A stretch of DNA of 64,000 nucleotides from Bog-756 sp963699055. Lineage in GTDB: Bacteria > Actinomycetota > Acidimicrobiia > Acidimicrobiales > RAAP-2. Below the pieces are notes generated by a model that saw only the letters and a program-made list of their open reading frames with translations, searched no databases and was not told where the DNA came from. The stretch covers positions 794,447 through 858,446 of the forward strand of contig CAVOTA010000001.1 in assembly GCA_963699055.1 (NCBI GenBank), given 5' to 3'. Below, one piece after another: positions 43,426 to 51,528 of the stretch (positions are counted from its first letter, which is position 1; each line of letters starts with the position of its first letter). The translations under genes and the position numbers were made by a program.

Positions 43426-44486
43426 GCAGGGGACCGGACATCGCCGGTCTGGTGGCCGACGCCCGGTCGGCCATCGGGGCGGCCGCCACGACCGAGGAGA
43501 TCCGCCACGTGGGCGCCACGGTGACGGGCAAGAAGTCACCCCTGGCCGAGGCGTCCCGGGCGCTCGGCGCACTGGACCCCGACGCCCGCAAGGAGCTCGG
43601 TCGACAGCTGCACGAGGCGCGTGCCGAGGTCGAGGCCCTGCTCGAGGACAGGCGCGCCGAGATCCGCTTCGCCGAGCGTTCGGCCGAGATGGCGGCGTCA
43701 CGCCTCGACCTGACCGAGTTCGTCCCCGGGTCGGCGGCCGGACCGACGGCCCGGGGTCACCTCCACCTGGTCTCCCAGACCCGCGACGCCCTCGAGGACG
43801 TGTTCGTCGGCATGGGGTTCGACGTGGCCGAGGGTCCCGAGATCGAGACCGACTGGTACAACTTCGGCGCGCTCAACATCCCGCCGGCCCATCCGGCCCG
43901 CGGGATGTGGGACACCTTCTACCTGGACCTGGGCGCACCGGAGACCACGCTCCTGCGCACCCACACCTCGCCGGTCCAGATCCACCTGATGGAGCAGGCG
44001 GTGTCGGACGGGACGCTGCCGATCCACTCGGTCATGCCCGGTCGTTGCTACCGTCGCGACACCCCCGACGCCCGCCACCTGGCCGTCTTCCACCAGATCG
44101 AGGGCCTGGTGGTCGACCGGGGGATCACCTTCGCCGACCTGGCCGGGACCATCGAGACCTTCACGAGCGCGTACTTCGGGCCCGACATCCACTCGCGGCT
44201 CCGTCCGGCCTACTTCCCCTTCACCGAACCGTCGGCGGAGTTCGAGGTGACCTGCGCCATCTGCCGGGGCGACGGCTGCCGGACCTGCTCGCAGACCGGG
44301 TGGATCGAGCTCGGCGGATGCGGCATGGTCGACCCGGCGGTGTTCGCGTCGGTCGGCATCGACGCCGACGAGTGGACCGGGTTCGCCTTCGGGTTCGGCA
44401 TCGACCGGTGCGCACAGATGCGCCACCAGATCGCCGACATGCGGGCCCTCATCGAGAACGACATCCGTTTCCTGCGCCAGTTCTGA
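43422..44486 (+). CDS. pheS: Phenylalanine-tRNA ligase alpha subunit
   Basis: Catalytic class II subunit, 354 aa. The N-terminal coiled-coil part (residues 1-95) is followed by motif 2 and 3 blocks: HTSPVQIHLM, PGRCYRRDTPDARHLAVFHQIEGLVVD, RPAYFPFTEPSAEFEV, a Cys-rich insertion CAICRGDGCRTC, WIELGGCGMVDP and FAFGFGIDRCAQM. GTG start in a GTGA overlap with the methyltransferase gene. Confidence 0.97.
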   Translation: MSRGPDIAGLVADARSAIGAAATTEEIRHVGATVTGKKSPLAEASRALGALDPDARKELGRQLHEARAEVEALLEDRRAEIRFAERSAEMAASRLDLTEFVPGSAAGPTARGHLHLVSQTRDALEDVFVGMGFDVAEGPEIETDWYNFGALNIPPAHPARGMWDTFYLDLGAPETTLLRTHTSPVQIHLMEQAVSDGTLPIHSVMPGRCYRRDTPDARHLAVFHQIEGLVVDRGITFADLAGTIETFTSAYFGPDIHSRLRPAYFPFTEPSAEFEVTCAICRGDGCRTCSQTGWIELGGCGMVDPAVFASVGIDADEWTGFAFGFGIDRCAQMRHQIADMRALIENDIRFLRQF

Positions 44487-44510
44487 GGCGCGAACCCCGA
44501 GAGGACAGCC

Positions 44511-47051
44511 GTGCGCGTTCCCCTTTCCTGGCTCCGAGACTTCGCACCCTTCCCGGGTGACGCCGCGCTCGTCGCCGCCACCCTCGACGACCTCGGCCTG
44601 GTGGTCGAGGGCACCGAGGTGGTCGGCGAGGGACTGGGCGACGTCGTGGTGGCCCGGGTCGACGAGGTCGGGCCCATCGAGGGCGCCGACCGGATCCGCC
44701 GGGTGGTGGTGGAGGCCGGAGCCGGTCCGGTCGAGGTGGTGTGCGGGGCCGGGAACTTCGGGGCCGGCGACGTGGTCGCCCTGGCACCGGTGGGCGCCGT
44801 CCTACCGGGCGGGTTCGCCATCGGCAGGCGCAAGATGAAGGGCGTGGTCTCCAACGGCATGCTGTGTTCGGGGCGCGAGCTCCGGCTGACCGACGACCAC
44901 GAGGGGATCCTGGTCCTGAACGACGTCGAGGCCGCCGTGCCCGGTGTGCTCCTGGTCGACGCCCTCGGGATCGAGGCCGACGTGGTGTTCGACGTCGCCG
45001 TCGAGGCGAACCGCCCCGACGCCTGGTGCATCGCCGGCGTGGCACGGGACCTGGCCGCCCGCATGGGGCTCGCCTTCGCCGTACCGGACACCGCCGGACT
45101 GGTGGCCGGGGTGACGGGTGCCGCCGGGTCGGTGGCCGTGCCGGCGGTCGGCCCGCCGGTGGGGTCGCTCACGACGGTGGTGGTGGACGACCTCGAACTG
45201 TGCCCGCGGTTCACGTCCCGGGTGCTCACCGGCGTCCGGGTGACGGACTCGCCGGCGTGGATCGCCCGCCGGCTGACGGCGGCGGGCATGCGCCCGATCA
45301 ACAACGTGGTGGACGCGTCGAACTACGTCATGCTCGAGCTCGGCCAGCCGACCCATCCCTACGACCTCGACCGGCTGCCCGGTGGTGGACTCCTGGTGCG
45401 CCGGGCGGCCGCCGGGGAGCAGGTGACGACCCTGGACGGTGTCGTCCGCACCCTCGGCACACCGGGTCCGGGTCTCGGTGACAGCGGTCAGGACTGCCTG
45501 ATCTGCGACGCCACCGGCGAGCCGGTCGGTATCGGTGGCGTGATGGGCGGCGCCTCCTCGGAGATCGGCCCCGGGACCACCCGGGTCGCACTCGAGGCCG
45601 CCTACTTCGTTCCCATGGCCATCGCCCGTACGTCCAAGCGGCTCAACCTGCGCACCGAGGCCTCGGCCCGGTTCGAGCGGGGCTGCGACCCGGCGGGCAT
45701 CGACCGTGCCGCCCGACGGTTCTGCGACCTGCTGGCCCTCACGGCGGGGGACGACCTGGCCGTGGCCGAGGGCGTGCTCGACGTCACCGGTGACGTGCCC
45801 CGTCCACTCGAGCTCACCGTCCGGCCCGCCCGCGTCAACGGGCTGCTGGGCACCGACCTGTCCGCCTCGGCCATCGCCGAGCTGCTGGCACCGCTCGGCA
45901 TGGGGGCGGTACTGACGGGAGGGGACGACGACCCGGTCGCCGTCACCGTCCCGACGTCCCGCCCCGATATCCGTCCCCTCCCCATGGGCGAGGCCGACCT
46001 GGCCGAGGAGGTGGCGCGTACCTACGGCTACGCCCGGCTGCCCCGACGCACACCGTCCTGGCCACAGCCGGGCCGCCTCTCGACCCGCCAGCGCGGGCGT
46101 CGGCGCCTCAAGGACGTGCTGTGCGGGCTGGGGGCGAGCGAGGCGTGGACCACCGCGTTCGTGACCGAGGCCGACCAGCTGGCCGCCGGCTTCGGGCCGC
46201 CGTACGTCGAGATCACCAATCCGCTGGTGGAGGCCGAGCGCTACCTGCGGTCGTCCATGGCGCCGGGGCTCCTGCGGGCGCTGGTGTACAACGCCGAACG
46301 GCGCCAGGGCGACGTCCGCCTGTTCGAGGTCGGCTCGGTGTTCCACCGGTCGGCGGTGCCCGTCGCCGACGGACCCGACGCCGGGCAGGTCGAGCGCCTG
46401 TGCGCCGTGTTCTGCGACCCCGGTGACGACGCCTGGTCGGCCGTGGCCGGCTGGCGCACGGTGGCCGAGGCCCTGGGCCTGGCCGACTGGGAGCTCGAGC
46501 AGGGCCCCCATCACGATCCGGCCACCCGGGCACTGCACGAACACCGGTCGGGGGTGCTGCTGTCGGGCGGCCGTTCCGGCGAGGAGGACGACGGACGTCG
46601 GGCGGTGGTGGGCGTGGTGGGGGAACTCGACCCGACCCTGGTGGAGACCTACGGACTGGTCGGCGCCGACGGGCGCCCCCGACGGGTGGGCTGGCTCGAC
46701 CTCGACCTCGACGTGCTCCTCGACCCGGAGCGGACCGCCCGCACGCCGCTCGAGTCGGCACCGGTGTCCAGGTTCCCGTCCTCGGACATCGATCTCGCCT
46801 TCGTGGTGCCCGACGAGGTGCCGGCGGCCCGGGTCGAGACCACGCTGGCCGCGTCGGGCGGCGAGCTCCTCGAGTCCGTCCGGCTGTTCGACGTCTACCG
46901 GGGGGAGGCACTCGGCGCCGGGGCGCGCAGTCTGGCCTACCGGCTCCGGTTCTGCGCCCTCGACCGGACGCTCACCGACGAGGAGATCGGCGCACTGCGG
47001 GCCGACTGCATCTCGGCGGTGGAGCGGGCCCACCGGGCCACCCTGCGCTGA
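44511..47051 (+). CDS. pheT: Phenylalanine-tRNA ligase beta subunit
   Basis: An 846-aa subunit with the full domain order: B1 (RVPLSWLRDFAPFP), a tRNA-binding OB domain at about 40-150 (VVVARVDEVGPIEGADRIRR), the B3/B4 editing region (NVVDASNYVMLELGQPTHPYD), B5, the catalytic-like core (TSRPDIRPLPMGEADLAEEVARTYGY) and the C-terminal FDX-ACB domain (VSRFPSSDIDLAFVVPDE). GTG start with GAGAGGA upstream, 24 bp after pheS. Confidence 0.97.
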   Translation: MRVPLSWLRDFAPFPGDAALVAATLDDLGLVVEGTEVVGEGLGDVVVARVDEVGPIEGADRIRRVVVEAGAGPVEVVCGAGNFGAGDVVALAPVGAVLPGGFAIGRRKMKGVVSNGMLCSGRELRLTDDHEGILVLNDVEAAVPGVLLVDALGIEADVVFDVAVEANRPDAWCIAGVARDLAARMGLAFAVPDTAGLVAGVTGAAGSVAVPAVGPPVGSLTTVVVDDLELCPRFTSRVLTGVRVTDSPAWIARRLTAAGMRPINNVVDASNYVMLELGQPTHPYDLDRLPGGGLLVRRAAAGEQVTTLDGVVRTLGTPGPGLGDSGQDCLICDATGEPVGIGGVMGGASSEIGPGTTRVALEAAYFVPMAIARTSKRLNLRTEASARFERGCDPAGIDRAARRFCDLLALTAGDDLAVAEGVLDVTGDVPRPLELTVRPARVNGLLGTDLSASAIAELLAPLGMGAVLTGGDDDPVAVTVPTSRPDIRPLPMGEADLAEEVARTYGYARLPRRTPSWPQPGRLSTRQRGRRRLKDVLCGLGASEAWTTAFVTEADQLAAGFGPPYVEITNPLVEAERYLRSSMAPGLLRALVYNAERRQGDVRLFEVGSVFHRSAVPVADGPDAGQVERLCAVFCDPGDDAWSAVAGWRTVAEALGLADWELEQGPHHDPATRALHEHRSGVLLSGGRSGEEDDGRRAVVGVVGELDPTLVETYGLVGADGRPRRVGWLDLDLDVLLDPERTARTPLESAPVSRFPSSDIDLAFVVPDEVPAARVETTLAASGGELLESVRLFDVYRGEALGAGARSLAYRLRFCALDRTLTDEEIGALRADCISAVERAHRATLR

Positions 47052-47066
47052 GCCGCGTCGGGCCAC

Positions 47067-47080
47067 GGGTCCCGGGACCC
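47067..47080 (+). terminator. Palindrome after pheT
   Basis: The perfect 14-bp palindrome GGGTCCCGGGACCC lies 15 nt after the pheT stop, within a GC-rich run. Possible transcript end structure, without a U-tract. Confidence 0.3.
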
Positions 47081-47226
47081 GGGCCCGGTGGCGTTCATGC
47101 GGTCGTCAGCCCCCGGGGGGAGGATGCACCCATGCCGGCCGGAGCCGACGTAGCGTGTGGCTGGCAGACCGGTGTCCCCGGACGGGACACTCGATGTCGG
47201 GGGAACTGTCACACCGAGAAAGGGGG

Positions 47227-47478
47227 GTGCGGTCAGCGTTCGTGGCCGCACGCGTCATGCACGTGACCTACCTGATCATCCCGTTCACCGTGCTCGCCAC
47301 GGTGGTCCTGGCCCTGATGCGACACCGGCGGACGACCCGCCGCACGGCCGGGCTCCGCTACGACGGGCCGTCGTTCGCGCTGGCGGCCGGTGAACGTCCG
47401 GTCTCCTGTGCCTTCTGCGGGCGTCCCGTCACCGACGAGGTCACCCACTGGAAGGCCATCCACCACGTGCCCGCCTGA
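47227..47478 (+). CDS. Small membrane protein with CxxC motif
   Basis: An 83-aa protein from GTG 47227, which has a purine-rich AAAGGGG just upstream; ATG 47194 and ATG 47257 are in-frame alternatives. One transmembrane helix (TYLIIPFTVLATVVLAL) is followed by a basic stretch and a zinc-finger-like end, CAFCGRPVTDEVTHWKAIHH. Function unknown. It lies between pheT and a convergent membrane protein gene. Confidence 0.55.
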   Translation: MRSAFVAARVMHVTYLIIPFTVLATVVLALMRHRRTTRRTAGLRYDGPSFALAAGERPVSCAFCGRPVTDEVTHWKAIHHVPA

Positions 47479-47498
47479 CCGGACGGCCGCCGGCGCGG

Positions 47499-47957
47499 TC
47501 AGGGGGCCGGGGCCTCCCCGCCCCAGGTGTACCCGCTCCAGCGGACGCCGTCCCACCACCGCAGGCCCGGACGGCCGCTGGGGTCGGGATGCCAGCCGGG
47601 AGGGGGCATCGGGGGTGGCGTCGGCTCCCAGCCCGACAGGGTGGCGTGCCCCGGCCCGTAGTAGCCCGCCGCCGCGGCCTGTTCGACGGCGATCAGCTTC
47701 TTGCGGATGTTGAACCAGTAGATGAGCGCCGGGATGGCCAGGACGTTGACCAGCAGGACCAGCAGGATCCACAGCACCTTCTCCTGGCGGGCCAGCTTCC
47801 ACTGCCACTCCGGCCTCCGGACGATGTCGACCAGGGCGATCACCAGGAGGACCAGCGACGCCAGGCCGACGATCCCGTAGACGACGAACAGGACCGCCAC
47901 CCACGCCGGAAACGGATTCGACTGGGTGAACGTCTGCACCACGGCGGTCGTCGGCAT
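47499..47957 (-). CDS. PLDc_N and DUF2510 domain membrane protein
   Basis: A 152-aa protein. Two hydrophobic segments (AWVAVLFVVYGIVGLASLVL and VLWILLVLLVNVLAIPALIYW) with DIVRRPEWQWKLARQEKVLW between them form a phospholipase-D-nuclease N-terminal (PLDc_N) type domain. A Pro-rich linker leads to a DUF2510 motif, PPGWHPDPSGRPGLRWWDGV, common in actinobacterial membrane proteins. ATG 47957 is chosen over an upstream in-frame GTG because TAGCGT lies 6 nt before it on the minus strand. Confidence 0.8.
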   Translation of the reverse strand: MPTTAVVQTFTQSNPFPAWVAVLFVVYGIVGLASLVLLVIALVDIVRRPEWQWKLARQEKVLWILLVLLVNVLAIPALIYWFNIRKKLIAVEQAAAAGYYGPGHATLSGWEPTPPPMPPPGWHPDPSGRPGLRWWDGVRWSGYTWGGEAPAP

Positions 47958-47963
47958 CGCCAC

Positions 47964-47969
47964 ACGCTA
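47964..47969 (-). promoter_or_regulatory. -10 element TAGCGT, leaderless promoter
   Basis: On the minus strand TAGCGT is followed by 6 nt and then the ATG at 47957. Confidence 0.45.
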
Positions 47970-48054
47970 GAGCGGACGTGGGCACCTCCTGTGTCATCGG
48001 GTCCGGGCGGGCAGCACCTGCCGTTCGGCCCTGTGCTCCCCGACGGACCCGGCG

Positions 48055-48060
48055 TAGGTT
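48055..48060 (+). promoter_or_regulatory. -10 element TAGGTT before SDR gene
   Basis: TAGGTT is followed by 7 nt and then GTG 48068, which is in frame with the SDR gene; either this GTG is the true leaderless start or the gene has an 87-nt leader to ATG 48155. Confidence 0.45.
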
Positions 48061-48154
48061 CTCCACTGTGGCGAGGCCGACACCGGGCGCGTCGGCCTCC
48101 GGTCGGTTCCCGGTGGACGACCGGTCGCCCGGAACCGGAGGGAGGCAGGCGCCG

Positions 48155-48976
48155 ATGCAGGCACAACGGGTGGCGATCGTCACCGGGGCGAACTCGGGGA
48201 TCGGGCTCGCCACGGCGCTGGAACTGGCCCGACGGGGTCTGCGGTCGATCGGCACGGTCCGTTCGGCGGCCAAGGCGGACGCGCTCGTCGAGGCGGCCGA
48301 GGCGCACGGCGTGGAGGTGGAACCCGCGCTGATGGACGTGACCGACGCCGCATCGTGCGAGCGGGTCGTCGCCGAGTACCGACCCACGGTCGTGGTCAAC
48401 AACGCCGGGCTCCCGGTGACCGGTGCCATCGAGGACATCGACGACGAGGAGGCCCGGGCCGCCCTCGAGACCATGGTGGTGGGCCCGATGCGCCTGGCGC
48501 GCCTGGCACTGCCCTTCATGCGCGAGGTCCACGACGGTCGGATCGTGAACGTGTCCTCGATCTACGGGCGCGCCACGACGCCGCTGACTGGCTGGTACCA
48601 GGGATGCAAGCACGCCCTCGAGGGGGTGAGCGACGCCCTCCGGGCCGAGGTGGCGGCCGACGGCGTCAGGGTGGTCCTGGTCGAGCCCGGTTTCGTGCGC
48701 ACCGCCTTCTGGGCCGGGACCGAGGGCGACCTGGGCGGTCGGTCCGGGTCCGGCTTCGCCGGTCCCTATCGCCGGCTCCTCGCCACCACCCGGCTGGCGG
48801 CTCCGATCATGTCGGATCCGGCCCACGTGGCGCGGGTCATCGCCGATGCCGTGGCCAGCCGGCACCCACGGGCGCGGTACCTCGTCGGCTGCGACGCCCA
48901 GGCCATCGCCGCCGTCAGGTCGGCCACCCCCACGAGGGTGTGGGACCAGGTCGCCCGGACGGTGCTGGACCTGTGA
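48155..48976 (+). CDS. Short-chain dehydrogenase/reductase
   Basis: Classical SDR, 273 aa, Rossmann fold. The nucleotide motif TGANSGIG, NNAGLPVTG, the catalytic Ser in NVSSIYG and YQGCK (YxxxK) are present, and VRVVLVEPGFVRTAFW follows. RSAAKAD after strand 2 suggests NADP preference by its Arg, an inference. ATG 48155 has GGAGGGAGG at 48137-48145. A longer form from GTG 48068 (302 aa) is possible. Substrate unknown. Confidence 0.9.
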   Translation: MQAQRVAIVTGANSGIGLATALELARRGLRSIGTVRSAAKADALVEAAEAHGVEVEPALMDVTDAASCERVVAEYRPTVVVNNAGLPVTGAIEDIDDEEARAALETMVVGPMRLARLALPFMREVHDGRIVNVSSIYGRATTPLTGWYQGCKHALEGVSDALRAEVAADGVRVVLVEPGFVRTAFWAGTEGDLGGRSGSGFAGPYRRLLATTRLAAPIMSDPAHVARVIADAVASRHPRARYLVGCDAQAIAAVRSATPTRVWDQVARTVLDL

Positions 48977-49064
48977 CAGCCGGGCCCGCGAGGACGCCCG
49001 GGCCGGGCCGGGCGGGGCCCGTCCTACGGTCCGCCCCCGCCGGCCCCCGCCCTGCGGTCGGGTG

Positions 49065-49742
49065 TCAGCGCCGCCGGCGGGCCTTCGTGACGGCGTCGTG
49101 GATCGTCACCGGATGTCCGTCGGGATGGGTTGCCGGCCGCGGGCGTGCCTCGGCCACCAGGACCTCCCACCCGTCGGCCGGCAGCGTGGTGGCCACCTCC
49201 TCGGCCGTGGCGAAGAACTCGGGGAACGGGGGTCGCGGTACGACGTCGAGATCGGTGGGGTCGTGGTTCACGATCAGCAGGGTGCCGCCCGGCGCCACGG
49301 CGTCGACCAACTTCCGGTGCAGGCGCACGCGCTCCTCGATCGGCAGGTGCACGAACTGTGCCGACACCAGGTCGTAGGCACCCGGTTCCGGCTCCCAGTC
49401 GGCCAGGTCCACCAACCGCCACTCGGTCCGCCCGGCGATCCTGTCCCCGGCGCGTCCGGCGTGGTCCTGCGCCCGCCCGAGGGCGACACCCGAGAGGTCC
49501 AGTCCGGTGACGCGCCAGCCGCGGGCGGCCAGCCAGATGGCGTCGGCGCCCTCCCCGCACCCGACGTCGAGCGCGGCACCCGGCAGGAGCTCGGCCACCT
49601 CGGTGACCAGCTGTGGGTTCGGGTCGCCGCTCCACAGGGCATCGGCGGAGGCGTACCGGCCGTCCCAGTACGCCCGGTCCATGACCGGCCGCTCGCCGGT
49701 GTCGGGTCGGGGGTCGTGGGTGTGGTCGCCGGCGTGGGTCAT
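49065..49742 (-). CDS. Class I SAM-dependent methyltransferase
   Basis: A 225-aa Rossmann methyltransferase. It begins with a His/Asp-rich stretch, then MDRAYWDGRYASADALW, motif I LDVGCGEGADAIWLA, VTGLDLSGVALGRAQ, and YDLVSAQFVHLPIEERVRL, a layout like TehB/thiopurine-type enzymes. It forms an ATGA overlap with the GNAT gene upstream and also has TACCGT 6 nt before its ATG. Substrate unknown. Confidence 0.88.
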   Translation of the reverse strand: MTHAGDHTHDPRPDTGERPVMDRAYWDGRYASADALWSGDPNPQLVTEVAELLPGAALDVGCGEGADAIWLAARGWRVTGLDLSGVALGRAQDHAGRAGDRIAGRTEWRLVDLADWEPEPGAYDLVSAQFVHLPIEERVRLHRKLVDAVAPGGTLLIVNHDPTDLDVVPRPPFPEFFATAEEVATTLPADGWEVLVAEARPRPATHPDGHPVTIHDAVTKARRRR

Positions 49743-50377
49743 CCGGCCACGGTAGCGGCGGCTCCCGCACCCCCCGCCGGTCGGCGGACCGGTGGTCCCG
49801 GCCCCCGGGGCGGGGCCGGCGGCAGCACCTTGCGCATCTGCTGCGCGGTGACGGCGTAGCCCGCCGACTCGTAGAGGTGCCGGGCGACGGTGTTGGCGCC
49901 GAACACGTTGAGGCCGATCGACCCCAGGCCGTGGTGGGCGGCCTCGCGTTCCGCCACGTCCAGCAGGGCGGCGCCGAAGCCGCGTCCACGGTGCTCGGGA
50001 GCGATCTCGATGTCGTAGACCCAGCCACCCTGGCGCGCCGCCGCGTCACGGTCGCCGGTGCCGGTGGTCGTGCCGGAGGTCGTGCCGGAGGTCGTGTCCG
50101 CATCCGGATCCGCATCCGGTTCCGGATCCTGGCCGACGGCGAGCCACAGGTGGCCGAGGGCGGCGCCGTCGGTCGACTCCGCCACCAGCAGGAGCATCCC
50201 GGGGGTGTCGACCCCGTGCGGGAGCAGCCGGTCGGTCTCCTCGACGGCTCGGCGGTCCGCGGTGGCCGGGTCCCAGTCGCCGGCGGCCACGTGTTCGGCC
50301 GCGTACTCCCGCGCCATCCGGTCCCGGAGGGCGGCGAACTCCGTGGCGGTCATCGGTCGGGTCCGGATCTCGGGCAC
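49739..50377 (-). CDS. GNAT-family N-acetyltransferase
   Basis: A 212-aa acetyltransferase. The acetyl-CoA motif is VYDIEIAPEHRGRGFGAALL, followed by LNVFGANTVARHLYESAGY and a basic C-terminal tail. Between LGHLWLAVG and WVYDIEI sits an unusual 35-residue low-complexity loop, an Asp/Pro-rich stretch followed by repeated TTSG, encoded by short tandem repeats. The start is GTG 50377; ATG 50353 is an alternative. Substrate unknown. Confidence 0.88.
   Translation of the reverse strand: MPEIRTRPMTATEFAALRDRMAREYAAEHVAAGDWDPATADRRAVEETDRLLPHGVDTPGMLLLVAESTDGAALGHLWLAVGQDPEPDADPDADTTSGTTSGTTTGTGDRDAAARQGGWVYDIEIAPEHRGRGFGAALLDVAEREAAHHGLGSIGLNVFGANTVARHLYESAGYAVTAQQMRKVLPPAPPRGPGPPVRRPAGGAGAAATVAG
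49749..49754 (-). promoter_or_regulatory. -10 element TACCGT, leaderless promoter
   Basis: On the minus strand TACCGT is followed by 6 nt and then the methyltransferase ATG; it lies inside the 3' end of the GNAT gene. Confidence 0.4.
50055..50129 (-). repeat. Short tandem repeats inside GNAT gene
   Basis: Plus-strand GTCGTGCCGGAG occurs twice in tandem (50067-50090) with a partial third copy, followed by five TCCGNN hexamers (50097-50126). All units are multiples of 3, so copy-number change would keep the reading frame. Confidence 0.9.
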
Positions 50378-50435
50378 TCCACCAGTGTGCCCGAGCCGGC
50401 CGACCGTCCCACCGGCGTCGTCCGGCAGCCGGGGT

Positions 50436-50441
50436 TAGGGT
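50436..50441 (+). promoter_or_regulatory. -10 element TAGGGT, leaderless hydrolase promoter
   Basis: TAGGGT is followed by 6 nt and then ATG 50448. Confidence 0.5.
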
Positions 50442-50447
50442 CCCTCC

Positions 50448-51182
50448 ATGATCGTCTTCCTCCACGGGGTCCCCGAGACCGCAGCCCTGTGGGACCCGGT
50501 CCGGTCCCACCTCGGTGCCGAGTCGGTGGCCCTGTCGCTGCCCGGGTTCGGCTGCCCCCGCCCCGACGGCTTCGGGGCCACCAAGGACGAGTACCTGGCA
50601 TGGCTGCTCGGCGAGCTGGCCGCCTTCGACGAACCCGTCGACCTGGTCGGCCACGACTGGGGGGCGGCACTCACCGACCGGGTGGCGGCCACCGCGCCCG
50701 AGCTGCTCCGGTCGTGGGTGACCGACGGCCTGAGCGCCATGGGGCCGGACTACGTGTGGCACGACTTCGCCAAGATCTGGCAGGCGCCCGGCGACGGTGA
50801 GACGTTCTGGACCGACCAGCTGGCCACCCCGCTCGAGGAGCGTGCCACCGTCTTCGAGGCCTTCGGGCTGGACCACGAGGATGCCCTGGTCGTCGCCTCG
50901 GGTCCCGACGAGGTCATGGCGACCTGCATCCTCGACCTGTACCGCTCGGCGGAGCCCAACATCGCCACCGACTGGACCTACGAGCCGGTGGCGACCGCCG
51001 CACCCGGTCTGCTGCTCCTGGCGTCGGAGGACCCGTTCGGGGACGTCGCCGTCAGCGGGAGGATGGCCGGGGAGCTGGGCATGGAGGTGCGCACGCTCGA
51101 CGGGCTCGGCCACTGGTGGGCGCTCCAGGCGCCGGCCGAGGCGGCGGCGATCATCGGCGGATTCGTCGACTCGGTCGGGTAG
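50448..51182 (+). CDS. Alpha/beta hydrolase, epoxide hydrolase/haloalkane dehalogenase-like
   Basis: A 244-aa alpha/beta hydrolase whose nucleophile elbow is GHDWG, with Asp rather than Ser, and whose oxyanion segment is HGVPE. These are features of epoxide hydrolases and haloalkane dehalogenases. The catalytic His is likely in GLGHWWALQ and the acid in ASEDPFGD. The cap region is short and Trp-rich. Which of the two reactions it performs is undecided. Confidence 0.85.
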   Translation: MIVFLHGVPETAALWDPVRSHLGAESVALSLPGFGCPRPDGFGATKDEYLAWLLGELAAFDEPVDLVGHDWGAALTDRVAATAPELLRSWVTDGLSAMGPDYVWHDFAKIWQAPGDGETFWTDQLATPLEERATVFEAFGLDHEDALVVASGPDEVMATCILDLYRSAEPNIATDWTYEPVATAAPGLLLLASEDPFGDVAVSGRMAGELGMEVRTLDGLGHWWALQAPAEAAAIIGGFVDSVG

Positions 51183-51202
51183 CGCCGGCCGTCGTCCGGC
51201 GC
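51182..51202 (+). terminator. GC hairpin after hydrolase
   Basis: Stem GCGCCGG/CCGGCGC of 7 bp with a 7-nt loop begins at the last base of the stop codon. No U-tract follows. Confidence 0.35.
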
Positions 51203-51233
51203 GGGATCACCGGGGTACGACCGGGGCCGTCGC

Positions 51234-51239
51234 TACGAT
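51234..51239 (+). promoter_or_regulatory. -10 element TACGAT before small membrane gene
   Basis: TACGAT lies 30 nt before GTG 51270, leaving room for the ribosome binding site GAGGAGG. Confidence 0.35.
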
Positions 51240-51269
51240 GGCACCGTCCCGAGACACGAGGAGGCCGCC

Positions 51270-51503
51270 GTGCCGTTCGTCCCCGCCCAGATCATCGCCT
51301 CGTCCGGCGCCACCTTCTTCGGCTCGCTGCTGTCCTTCGTGGTGTGGGTGGCCATCATGGTGTGGATCTACAACATCGCCAGACGCAAGGGACGCCACGC
51401 CGTGGGCTGGGTCGTCCTGGGGTTCTTCTTCTCGCTGATCGCCCTCGTGCTGATCCTGGTCCTGCCGTCGAAGCGCACGACCGAGGCGATCGAGCGCTCC
51501 TAG
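51270..51503 (+). CDS. Small two-helix membrane protein
   Basis: A 77-aa protein with two hydrophobic segments (TFFGSLLSFVVWVAIMVWIY and VGWVVLGFFFSLIALVLILV) separated by the basic turn NIARRKGRHA, and a charged C-terminus. GAGGAGG precedes the GTG start. No family recognised. It is convergent with the FAD oxidoreductase gene. Confidence 0.7.
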   Translation: MPFVPAQIIASSGATFFGSLLSFVVWVAIMVWIYNIARRKGRHAVGWVVLGFFFSLIALVLILVLPSKRTTEAIERS

Positions 51504-51528
51504 GCGCACGGGGCCGTCGACGGGTCCG

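Noticed and set aside
47122..47151. Nine-codon upstream ORF (MHPCRPEPT) after a purine-rich sequence
   Set aside because: A single Cys and no link to the downstream gene's function; a chance ATG after a G-rich stretch is as likely.
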